NCBI GenBank assembly: GCA_016281115.1
Contig: JAEEHZ010000139.1
Span: 1 to 9,393, forward strand
Direction: 5' to 3'
Origin: Clostridiaceae bacterium
GTDB lineage: Bacteria; Bacillota; Clostridia; Oscillospirales; Acutalibacteraceae
Length of the DNA stretch: 9,393 nt
Under the pieces are notes generated by a model. It did not search any database. It was not told where the DNA came from and worked only from the letters and a program-made list of their open reading frames with translations. This document shows, piece after piece, positions 1 through 5,648 of the stretch (within the stretch, counting starts at the first letter, position 1; every line of letters starts with the position of its first letter). Position numbers and translations under genes: made by a program.

Positions 1-1
1 G

Positions 2-253
2 CGAACAAATGGTGCAAAAGATAGCTTTAGAGGCAACCGTTATACGGGAAGTTTAGTACTTCCTCAAAATGAGGAAGTACCAAATCGCAAATCAACGGCA
101 AAAAGAATTGCTGACGAATATGGTATTGGTCACGCTTCTGCTGAGCGTGCTGAGCATTTTGTTGATGGTCTAGATGCCGCTGAAGAAGAAATACCCGGAA
201 TAACACAAGAAATACTTTCCGGAAGAATTATACCCACAAAAAAGATGTTATAA
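2..253 (+). CDS. ParB/HTH-like accessory protein, 3' end only
   Basis: This is the last 83 codons of a gene that begins outside the window, read in frame 2 with stop TAA at 251-253. The fragment contains a stretch resembling a helix-turn-helix (STAKRIADEYGIGHASAERA), followed by a charged segment ending EILSGRIIPTKKML. This pattern resembles the C-terminal DNA-binding part of ParB-like or replication-associated proteins found on Clostridial plasmids, phages and conjugative elements. That assignment is from memory of the family style and is tentative. The end is odd. The last sense codons are ACA AAA AAG, which contain the heptamer A AAA AAG. In the -1 frame the protein would continue DVIKFGKE and stop at 268-270, which looks more like the expected continuation than the actual terminus. 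The gene may therefore be a decayed or frameshifted remnant beside the inserted module. Confidence 0.55.
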   Translation, partial: RTNGAKDSFRGNRYTGSLVLPQNEEVPNRKSTAKRIADEYGIGHASAERAEHFVDGLDAAEEEIPGITQEILSGRIIPTKKML

Positions 254-270
254 AATTTGGCAAAGAATAA
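238..270 (+). other. A AAA AAG slippery heptamer with -1 frame extension
   Basis: The heptamer A AAA AAG lies at 238-244 in the zero-frame register (xxA AAA AAG) of the preceding gene, just before its stop at 251-253. Slipping back one base gives eight more residues (DVIKFGKE) before TAA at 268-270. This is the same type of heptamer used for programmed -1 frameshifting in dnaX and IS elements. I see no clear stimulatory stem-loop downstream, so a one-base deletion in an A-tract is at least as likely. Confidence 0.3.
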
Positions 271-304
271 GACGCGGAACAGCGATATTTGATTTTGATA
301 ATAA

Positions 305-331
305 AAAAGTGGGGGCAGTTATTATAAAATG
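305..331 (+). repeat. Left copy of 27-bp near-perfect direct repeat
   Basis: Positions 305-331 match 4293-4319 at 26 of 27 positions; the single difference is T322 against G4310. The first 16 bases also match the inverted copy at 4266-4281. It lies upstream of the promoter of the polymerase gene, so it would not be part of that transcript. Confidence 0.8.
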
Positions 332-334
332 ATA

Positions 335-363
335 TTGAACGTTTTTAAATGCTGTGATATACT
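335..363 (+). promoter_or_regulatory. Promoter of the RdRP operon
   Basis: A -35 box TTGAAC (335-340, 4 of 6 consensus) and a -10 box TATACT (358-363, 5 of 6) are separated by exactly 17 bp. Transcription would start near 370, about 24 bases before the ATG at 394, leaving a short leader that contains the ribosome binding site AGGGGGAA (381-388). The promoter lies inside the repeat-bounded cassette, so the module carries its own expression signal. Confidence 0.6.
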
Positions 364-393
364 GATGTACAGATTAAGTCAGGGGGAATCGGT

Positions 394-3300
394 ATGTTTA
401 AGCACAAACACATCATACGACAAATATCTGCATTTGATATCATCGCTTCTGCCTCAGGAGAGTATGGCGCATGGCGATTTTCTTTTGACGCTACCGATCC
501 GTCCAAGGAATATCTCGTTGAAGAAACGAAGCAGGACGACTGCGCGATATATCATCAGGCAATGTGTGTTCTTTACGGAGAAAACTACCACCGTGAATCC
601 AACTGCGACAAGCTGAAAGACGCATTGGTATATATTGATTTCTCCGGCACATTTAATATGCGTAGAGCTACACATGGAAGCTATGTTGCAAACAAAGCGG
701 AGGGGATGCTCGGCAAAGACGGTATCACGCTTGATTTCGGGCGCGGTCCGGCAAAATATCTCGCCTTTGAACGTTCGGCAAATATGAGCCGTAACAGCGT
801 TCTGTCTTTCGTCAGAGCTGATCTTTATGAGCCGCTTCGTGAGCGTATGATGCTCGGAATGAAAATCGGCAAGTGTCAGCTTGCCAAGCTATACGCATAT
901 AACGCGCTTATGTACACAAGCGGCAGAAGAATTGACGATCTGTATCTGCTCTCAGAAAAGAAAATCATCGTTATTGATAACCCGAAAAGCGTTGTAAAGA
1001 ATGCAAGCATAGTCACGGTTGAGGACGACGGAAGCGATAAGGCGATGCGTAAATATTCCCGCGTGGAAAAAACCGCCGATGTGGAGGTACTTGAGTTTGA
1101 CGGCGAGGGTATCGTTTCAAAGGAACTGGCGTATTTTTTTGATCCGAGTGGCGCGCACCACTCTTTTCAGATACGACTGCCGTATATCAAGGGCATAGTC
1201 CACGAAATCGACCTAAAAGACCTCTTTTCAAGGCTAAAAGTACCGAAAATCAAAGATATTTGGGGTGTGGAGCATGATGTTAATGATGTCCAAATGATTC
1301 TCACCAAAAGTATGTTTAAGGGTTTCGGGTGGATGACCGAAAACGGGCTTAGTTGGGCGCAGTATCTCGAACGTTGCCGTAAGTATAATCACGCACTGTA
1401 TATCTCCGGCACGGACAAGGCGAATTGTAAAGCGACAACTGAACTGAATTATCAATTCCTCAACACTCTTGCGCTGACTGAAGAAGAGTTTCGCCCGTTG
1501 GACCTTCTGCTCGGTTGGAATCAATCTCCCGAAAGTGATCCTCGTCACTGGCTGACGAAAACAACTGAAAGCGCGTATTACGATTACTGCGCGAACGCCG
1601 AAACGCGGCTTTCATATTTTCTGAAAGACCTGAATAACGATGAACTTGAGATTGCAGACCGCCGCCGCATACGCGCTGAACTGCTTCAGAAAAATCCGCT
1701 GTTTCTTGAAGAGCCCATTTTTACAAAAGAGCTTTCCGATAACGCAGAAAGTATACGGAGCAAGTACGCTGTCGGTAAATTGCTTGTTGCCGGCGATACG
1801 CGCTATCTCTCGGACGATCTGATCCGTCTCCTTGCGTATATAGTAAAAACATCCGTAGGTGAGGGCAAAGCGTATCAAACGCTTACGGCGGAAGAATTGC
1901 ACGGCAACGAGATATATGCGCCGTGTCCTACATACGAGGAACAGCCGTATTATACACTCCTGCGCAGTCCGCATATAGCGAGAAACGAAGAAGCGTTTGT
2001 ATATCCTATGACAACGGTCAGTACAATAAGAAAGAAATATCTTTCTCATTTGTATTACGTCCTTATGGTTGATTCTCGCTCGCTGATTCCCGAACGGCTT
2101 GGCGGCGCGGATTATGACGGAGATCTTGTTAAAACTATCGCCGATCCGCTTGTAAACGATTGCGCAAAGCGCGGATATGATAACGGCAAATCCCTGCCGG
2201 TACTCAAAATTCCTGCGGCTGAGCCGCTTATTGCCGATGCGCAGGATTGGGATGCTCGCGCGAAAGCAGTAAAAAGTACTTTTTCTTCCCGTGTAGGGCA
2301 AATCAGCAATGCTGCACTTCGTTTTGGTATTGTCGCTTACGACGAGAATAACGAGGATGAAATGCGTGACCAAAGCCGTATGGACACCGAGGCACTTGCC
2401 ATTCTTACAGGACTTGAAATCGACTCGGCGAAAAGCGGTGTCAAACCCGATTTGACCGAATATCTTTACGGTAAAATCACGAAAAAGAGTTTATTCCTCA
2501 GATATAAATCAATCTCCAAAGACAACCGTGAACGCAAGTGGTATGAGCCTACAAAAGACAGAGACATAAAAGATTTTATAGAAAGTGTTGACTGGGATGA
2601 AGTCAGCTCAAATATGGAGCGTTTGCCGTATTACGCATATACGCTCGGCACGGATACGGTAAATCACAAGCCAAAACCTGCTGACGATGAAAAGCTCTTT
2701 GCTTTTGCAGCGGAACCGGGGTGGAAAGAAAAGCTCGATCTGTTCACTATGGAACGGGTGAAAGCGATCATTTCGGCATATCATGCGGCGGACGCGCGTA
2801 TTCGCCATATTAAACATCTGTCTACCGAACTCAAGCGCAAAAAAGATGTTACGCGTATCCTTTTTTCGCGTGGACAGCTCGAAGAAGTAGACGCGGACAC
2901 GCTGTATGGCATATTCGATAACGCGTCGCCTCAGCAGATACGCAAAGCAAGGATCGCGCTTACAGAACAGCACTGGTATCTTACACCGAAGAATGATAGG
3001 GAGATCGCGTGGTATTCCATAGTACCGTCGGGCGTGAGCAGTGAGTATCTTAATATCTTCTGTGATTTCAGAAACGGCGGTTACCGACTGCTCGGTGACA
3101 TTATCTGCGATTTAGATGAATTGTATTCCAACAGAGAAATTATCAGGGAAATTATAAAATGTGACGATTCACCGGAGTTGAAACTGATTCTGAACGGCAT
3201 TTTAAGCGCCGCCGATTACAAGGAAGTAATCATAAAGAAATGCATCTCACTGCTGTCGCCACCGGACAGGCATAAACTACGCGTCGATCCTGAAGAAGCG

Positions 3301-3420
3301 GTAAAGTGCGCTATCGCGCTCGGTGAGCGGAGATTTGTTCTTGAGGTTTTGCCGTATGCTGCGCTTTCGCTGACGGTCGGACCTGCTAAACTTAAGAAAC
3401 GGAGGTTATTCGGCAGATGA
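394..3420 (+). CDS. Eukaryotic-type RNA-dependent RNA polymerase homologue (QDE-1/RDR-like)
   Basis: This 1008-residue protein carries the signature order of the cellular RdRP family, a two-barrel polymerase fold. The first barrel region has FDGEG (235-239), SFQIR (257-261) with K266 in IKG, and TKSMFKGF (304-311). These match the eukaryotic FxDGxG, AFQIRxxGxKG and LRPSMxKF motifs. RSPHIARNEE (524-533) corresponds to RNPxxHPGDI. The catalytic loop GADYDGD (571-577) gives the metal-binding triad D573, D575 and D577 (DxDGD). Downstream, GQISNA (635-640) and DSAKSGV (677-683) match GxIxNxH and DxAKTGV. Residues 1-230 and 700-1008 are unassigned. The predicted activity is template-directed RNA synthesis in the cytoplasm. 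Whether the template is RNA or DNA cannot be told: the phage SPbeta enzyme YonO is a relative that uses DNA. The start ATG 394 has AGGGGGAA five bases upstream. The gene overlaps the next by four bases. The family assignment is strong; the role is unknown. Confidence 0.9.
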   Translation: MFKHKHIIRQISAFDIIASASGEYGAWRFSFDATDPSKEYLVEETKQDDCAIYHQAMCVLYGENYHRESNCDKLKDALVYIDFSGTFNMRRATHGSYVANKAEGMLGKDGITLDFGRGPAKYLAFERSANMSRNSVLSFVRADLYEPLRERMMLGMKIGKCQLAKLYAYNALMYTSGRRIDDLYLLSEKKIIVIDNPKSVVKNASIVTVEDDGSDKAMRKYSRVEKTADVEVLEFDGEGIVSKELAYFFDPSGAHHSFQIRLPYIKGIVHEIDLKDLFSRLKVPKIKDIWGVEHDVNDVQMILTKSMFKGFGWMTENGLSWAQYLERCRKYNHALYISGTDKANCKATTELNYQFLNTLALTEEEFRPLDLLLGWNQSPESDPRHWLTKTTESAYYDYCANAETRLSYFLKDLNNDELEIADRRRIRAELLQKNPLFLEEPIFTKELSDNAESIRSKYAVGKLLVAGDTRYLSDDLIRLLAYIVKTSVGEGKAYQTLTAEELHGNEIYAPCPTYEEQPYYTLLRSPHIARNEEAFVYPMTTVSTIRKKYLSHLYYVLMVDSRSLIPERLGGADYDGDLVKTIADPLVNDCAKRGYDNGKSLPVLKIPAAEPLIADAQDWDARAKAVKSTFSSRVGQISNAALRFGIVAYDENNEDEMRDQSRMDTEALAILTGLEIDSAKSGVKPDLTEYLYGKITKKSLFLRYKSISKDNRERKWYEPTKDRDIKDFIESVDWDEVSSNMERLPYYAYTLGTDTVNHKPKPADDEKLFAFAAEPGWKEKLDLFTMERVKAIISAYHAADARIRHIKHLSTELKRKKDVTRILFSRGQLEEVDADTLYGIFDNASPQQIRKARIALTEQHWYLTPKNDREIAWYSIVPSGVSSEYLNIFCDFRNGGYRLLGDIICDLDELYSNREIIREIIKCDDSPELKLILNGILSAADYKEVIIKKCISLLSPPDRHKLRVDPEEAVKCAIALGERRFVLEVLPYAALSLTVGPAKLKKRRLFGR

Positions 3421-4262
3421 CAAACGAATGGGCTGAATTTAAAGAATATACAGATAAGCCGCAGTACACATCCAAGAGTAAGAATGATAAAACATATATG
3501 GGACGTTTCACCTTCGACATGATAAAAGATTTTACCGGTTTTAACCGTATCTTTACAATTCTTGCGCGCGGATATCTATTCCACGACAAGGACGGAAATC
3601 TTCTTCACGGTGATCCTTATGACAGAATTGAGTATACAAAAAAAGCGCTGTGCGCATGGTGTAGTGTTCCCGACAGAAGTATAAATCCAAAGGTAAAAGT
3701 AGATTACAGGGAGTTGACAGATGAGTTTCCCGAACTGGTGGACTCTAAAGGCAATGGATGGTTTATCCGCCATATAAAGAACCTTTTCAAATTTTGCAAC
3801 GAACATTTCGAGCTTCTCAGCAAACCGGTACAGCGTAGTTTTGACAATGTTTCATCAGGTTATACGATGCAATGGAAAAAACGTGTCGGACATTTTTTGG
3901 TGCCGATTTTTGCGCGAAATACCAAAAGCGCATGGGGTACGCGTTTCGATGATGTAATCGCCGATGCGCTTGAAGCGGGACCGCTTCGCACTGAGGAATA
4001 TGTATTGCCGGATGAGATCAAGCGCAAACTGAGCGAATGTGAAATACCGAATAAATGCAGGCGCAACGCGGAAGACCTGACAGCGTTTTACTACGCCAAC
4101 AAGCAGGATGACTTTGATTGGGTTGTACTTCCGATTGTGAACTTCAACGCATACTATCGCTCTACTACCTTTGAAAAAAATCATCTGCCAATCCTTCCGA
4201 AGAATATTTTTATGCGCGAGAGGATTCACGGACTGTGTAGATTCAAGGTTGTTCTGTATTAA
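3417..4262 (+). CDS. Uncharacterised partner protein of the RdRP homologue
   Basis: This 281-residue protein is not recognised. Its ATG at 3417 overlaps the polymerase TGA in ATGA, and GGAGG (3401-3405) lies 11 bases upstream, so the two are translationally coupled and probably act together. It looks soluble, with no signal peptide or membrane segment. It is rich in aromatic and charged residues, with tryptophans at 5, 81, 115, 153, 173 and 235. The N-terminal third has a basic stretch, KPQYTSKSKNDKTYMGR (14-30). A histidine-containing stretch (RGYLFHDKDGNLLHGD, 51-66) could be a metal or nucleotide site, but it fits no motif I know. The stop is four bases before the right inverted repeat, so the natural C-terminus might have been cut by the cassette boundary. 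It could be an accessory RNA-binding factor, a template loader or a nuclease; none of these is shown by the sequence. Confidence 0.8.
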   Translation: MTNEWAEFKEYTDKPQYTSKSKNDKTYMGRFTFDMIKDFTGFNRIFTILARGYLFHDKDGNLLHGDPYDRIEYTKKALCAWCSVPDRSINPKVKVDYRELTDEFPELVDSKGNGWFIRHIKNLFKFCNEHFELLSKPVQRSFDNVSSGYTMQWKKRVGHFLVPIFARNTKSAWGTRFDDVIADALEAGPLRTEEYVLPDEIKRKLSECEIPNKCRRNAEDLTAFYYANKQDDFDWVVLPIVNFNAYYRSTTFEKNHLPILPKNIFMRERIHGLCRFKVVLY

Positions 4263-4265
4263 AAC

Positions 4266-4308
4266 AACTGCCCCCACTTTTGAAAGATCGTCAAAAGTGG
4301 GGGCAGTT
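4266..4308. repeat. Perfect 18-bp hairpin at the right end of the RdRP cassette
   Basis: Positions 4266-4283 and 4291-4308 are perfect reverse complements (18 bp) around a 7-base centre (AAGATCG). The left arm is the right-hand inverted repeat of the cassette and the right arm begins the second direct copy. As an RNA hairpin it would be very stable and begins four bases after the partner gene stop. No uridine tract follows on the plus strand. On the minus strand it is followed by GTTTTAAT, so it could terminate leftward transcription. It may protect the 3' end of the operon mRNA or act as a recombination or transposition end. Confidence 0.7.
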
Positions 4309-4319
4309 AGTATAAAATG
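4293..4319 (+). repeat. Right copy of 27-bp near-perfect direct repeat
   Basis: This copy matches 305-331 with one mismatch, placing the same sequence on both outer edges of the two-gene module in the same orientation. Recombination between the copies would excise both genes and leave one repeat. The DNA beyond it (4320-4400) shows no gene. Confidence 0.8.
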
Positions 4320-4400
4320 CATTTTAATCCTTTTTACATATGTTGGAGAAGTGAAAATACAGAAAGCAATAGATCCCTTTTAAAATGCAGGCAGCAAAAT

Positions 4401-4446
4401 AATTGCCGATGTCAAATTGAAATGTATCAGTTTGACATCGGCAATT
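4401..4446 (-). terminator. Terminator of the XRE regulator gene
   Basis: A perfect 16-bp stem (4401-4416 with 4431-4446) encloses a 14-base loop, nine bases beyond the minus-strand stop codon at 4456-4458. Read on the minus strand the stem is followed by ATTTTG, a short T-rich tail. The hairpin also separates this gene from the RdRP module. The plus-strand side is followed by TAATTACCTTTACTTTTT, so it might work in both directions. Confidence 0.65.
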
Positions 4447-4455
4447 TAATTACCT

Positions 4456-4731
4456 TTACTTTTTACCCTTTATAACTCTATCGGGAAATACTGATGCGTT
4501 TATCAAATCGGCAGCATCCACATCTAAGGCATCAGAAATACTGAAAAGAACATCAACCGAAAAGCTTTTCGCCATTCCCGGAGCCTCTATAGAACTAATA
4601 AGTGAACGGCTGATACCTGCTTTTTCGGCTAACTTTTCCTGAGACAAACCGCGCATTTTACGAAGTGTTGATATTGCGATACCAAGTTGAATCAATCTGT
4701 CTCTATTGTTGAAATTAACATTTTTGTACAT
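4456..4731 (-). CDS. XRE-family helix-turn-helix regulator
   Basis: This 91-residue protein is nearly all one HTH_3/XRE domain, residues about 14-76: IAISTLRKMRGLSQEKLAEK, then the turn AGI and the recognition helix SRSLISSIE (41-49). It would bind DNA as a dimer and act as a local repressor or activator. The start at ATG 4731 (MYKNVNF) was chosen because the domain begins soon after. A TATAAT-like -10 box (4759-4764 on the minus strand) would put the transcript start downstream of the longer alternatives, which reach back to 4878. Its Shine-Dalgarno is weak (AAAGG, about 15 bases upstream). The gene is divergent from the SLOG gene, and its natural target may be the shared intergenic region 4732-4896. 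The family is secure; the target is unknown. Confidence 0.8.
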   Translation of the reverse strand: MYKNVNFNNRDRLIQLGIAISTLRKMRGLSQEKLAEKAGISRSLISSIEAPGMAKSFSVDVLFSISDALDVDAADLINASVFPDRVIKGKK

Positions 4732-4758
4732 TGTAACACCAGCCCGCCTTTCACAACT

Positions 4759-4764
4759 ATTATA
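4759..4764 (-). promoter_or_regulatory. Probable -10 box of the XRE gene
   Basis: TATAAT reads on the minus strand here, 27 bases before the chosen ATG at 4731. No good -35 box is present at 17 bp (CTGAAT, 3 of 6), so activator help or weak transcription is possible. Confidence 0.4.
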
Positions 4765-4841
4765 CTTTTTGAACGTCACGGATTCAGTATTCATATAAAA
4801 GCACTTGATTTTATTTGTGAGCAAATATATAATGATTGTAG

Positions 4842-4869
4842 TATAATCACTTAAATAATATGCAAGTGA
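4842..4869 (+). promoter_or_regulatory. -10 box and overlapping dyad upstream of the SLOG gene
   Basis: TATAAT lies at 4842-4847, with no clear -35 at the right distance. Just downstream, TCACTT (4847-4852) and AAGTGA (4864-4869) form an inverted repeat around 11 bases. That dyad covers the likely transcript start and would suit an operator for the divergent XRE protein. This is inferred from position alone. Confidence 0.35.
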
Positions 4870-4896
4870 GGTTAGCAATAATATTTGAACAGTCTA

Positions 4897-5367
4897 ATGA
4901 ATAATTATGCCGTGTGTTTTTCCGGACATAGAAAAATACCACCGGAAGAAATCCCAATGGTATCCAAAAGATTAAGAGATGCTTTGATTGAGTGTATCGA
5001 AAACGGTTATTGCTTTTTTGGTGCGGGAGGGGCATTGGGGTTTGATGCACTCGCAGCACAAGCAGTTTTAGAGTTAAAGGTTGAATATCCACATATCAGA
5101 TTAATTCTTGTGCTTCCTTGCCGTGACCAAACAAGATGGTGGAAAGAAACTGATATTACGGAATACGAAAGAATTAAATCAGAGGCAGATAAGGTGGTTT
5201 ATACCGCTGAACAATACTATTCAGGTTGTATGCACAAGAGAAACAGGCATCTGGTAGATAACAGCAGCCTGTGCATTTGCTACTTAAAAAAGCACAGCGG
5301 AGGAACGGCGTATACCGTCCACTATGCTGAAAAATGTGGGCTTAAAATAATTAATATTGCTGAATAA
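4897..5367 (+). CDS. SLOG/DUF1273 (YpsA-like) Rossmann-fold protein
   Basis: This 156-residue protein covers one DUF1273/SLOG domain, the nucleotide-binding Rossmann-like superfamily that includes DprA, LOG and YpsA. Visible family motifs are CFSGHRK (7-13), GAGGALGFD (42-50), the strand LILVLPC (69-75) followed by Q78 and W81, CMHKRNRHLVD (111-121) and GGTAYTV (135-141). Such domains bind nucleotides or nucleotide-derived signals, and some serve in bacterial conflict systems; the ligand here is unknown. The start is uncertain. ATG 4897 gives a family-like N-terminus, while an in-frame TTG at 4885 is closer to the only Shine-Dalgarno-like sequence (GTGAGG, 4865-4870). The gene is divergent from the XRE regulator. 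In the present orientation it would be covered by antisense RNA from the outward promoter at 5466-5494. Confidence 0.85.
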   Translation: MNNYAVCFSGHRKIPPEEIPMVSKRLRDALIECIENGYCFFGAGGALGFDALAAQAVLELKVEYPHIRLILVLPCRDQTRWWKETDITEYERIKSEADKVVYTAEQYYSGCMHKRNRHLVDNSSLCICYLKKHSGGTAYTVHYAEKCGLKIINIAE

Positions 5368-5377
5368 AATAAAAAAA

Positions 5378-5395
5378 TGGCACCATTTGGCACCA
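5378..5395 (+). repeat. Short tandem direct repeat TGGCACCA
   Basis: TGGCACCA occurs at 5378-5385 and again at 5388-5395, separated by TT, between the SLOG gene and the left inverted repeat. The 10-bp period puts both copies on the same face of the helix. It could be a protein-binding site such as an accessory recombination site, but nothing else supports this. Confidence 0.4.
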
Positions 5396-5412
5396 GAACG
5401 CTGTTGAAAAGA

Positions 5413-5437
5413 TTCGTAGAATAATCAATTCTAAGAA
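5413..5437 (+). repeat. Left inverted repeat, recombinase core-site-like (IR-L)
   Basis: The 25 bases are a perfect reverse complement of 6845-6869. The site itself is a near-palindrome: arm TTCGTAGAAT, centre AATCA, arm ATTCTAAGAA, with 9 of 10 arm positions complementary. Two roughly 10-bp arms around a short asymmetric centre is the expected form of a tyrosine recombinase crossover site. Confidence 0.8.
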
Positions 5438-5465
5438 CTACACTTCACCCATATTTTACCCCTAC

Positions 5466-5494
5466 ATTATATCGAAAATTGACATTATTGTCAA
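5466..5494 (-). promoter_or_regulatory. Full-consensus outward promoter inside the invertible segment
   Basis: On the minus strand, TTGACA (plus-strand 5489-5494) and TATAAT (5466-5471) are separated by exactly 17 bp, matching all 12 consensus bases. Transcription would start near 5459 and run left through IR-L into the 3' end of the SLOG gene, where there is no gene in that direction until the XRE gene. The same promoter after inversion would start near 6823 and read right. A full-consensus promoter pointing away from the recombinase gene is hard to explain except as the switched element. Confidence 0.7.
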
Positions 5495-5496
5495 TT
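5477..5496. promoter_or_regulatory. Palindrome overlapping the -35 box of the outward promoter
   Basis: AATTGACA (5477-5484) and TGTCAATT (5489-5496) are perfect 8-bp arms around TTAT. The right arm contains the -35 box of the minus-strand promoter, so a dimeric repressor bound here would block it. The same TTGACATTATT element (5479-5489) recurs at 5581-5591 before the recombinase gene, suggesting a shared regulator or integrase arm-type sites. Confidence 0.5.
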
Positions 5497-5576
5497 AATC
5501 TACACGGTTGTTTTACAATATAATCAAAGAAATTTAAGATTTTTTTATATTGGCTGTAAAATACATACGGACTTTA

Positions 5577-5616
5577 TATTTTGACATTATTTATTAAACT
5601 ATTCATGGTCAAAATA
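5577..5616. repeat. Inverted repeat upstream of the recombinase gene
   Basis: TATTTTGAC (5577-5585) and GTCAAAATA (5608-5616) form 9-bp complementary arms around 22 bases, ending 21 bases before the Shine-Dalgarno of the recombinase gene. It contains the second TTGACATTATT copy. It could be an operator or a leader hairpin limiting recombinase expression. The recombinase promoter itself is unclear; TTAAGA (5534-5539) with TAAAAT (5557-5562), 17 bp apart, is the best candidate. Confidence 0.4.
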
Positions 5617-5648
5617 ATGGTCTGAAGTTATGATACGGAGGAATTATC

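Larger units (their letters stand above)
305..4281 (+). mobile_element. Putative two-gene RdRP cassette bounded by 16-bp inverted repeats
   Basis: The sequence AAAAGTGGGGGCAGTT at 305-320 is repeated exactly as its reverse complement at 4266-4281, so the two genes between them are enclosed by perfect 16-bp terminal inverted repeats. A further direct copy at 4293-4308 extends the similarity to the left end (305-331 against 4293-4319, 26 of 27 bases). The cassette encodes no recognisable transposase or integrase. It could be a non-autonomous element moved in trans, or the repeats could be relics of an insertion sequence end. The left boundary lies just after a gene that ends abnormally, consistent with insertion. 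By eye the coding DNA inside is more G+C-rich than the region from 4300 to 7250. Confidence 0.45.

Noticed and set aside
329..616. 95-codon plus-strand frame overlapping the start of the polymerase gene
   Set aside because: It has no Shine-Dalgarno, starts upstream of the promoter, and overlaps the polymerase gene out of frame.
1612..2373. 253-codon open frame on the minus strand inside the polymerase gene
   Set aside because: It lies wholly antisense to a gene with firm family motifs, has no ribosome binding site that stands out, and its translation has no recognisable domain. Several shorter antisense frames in the same gene were rejected for the same reason.
4266..4308. Classic Rho-independent terminator for the RdRP operon
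   Set aside because: No uridine tract follows the stem on the plus strand; the next T-rich stretch begins more than 20 bases later.
4171..4383. 70-codon plus-strand frame across the cassette right end
   Set aside because: It runs out of frame through the end of the partner gene and straight through the perfect hairpin; no start signal supports it.
4732..4878. N-terminal extension of the XRE protein to give 140 residues
   Set aside because: The extra 49 residues are not domain-like, have no ribosome binding site, and would place the likely -10 box inside the coding sequence.
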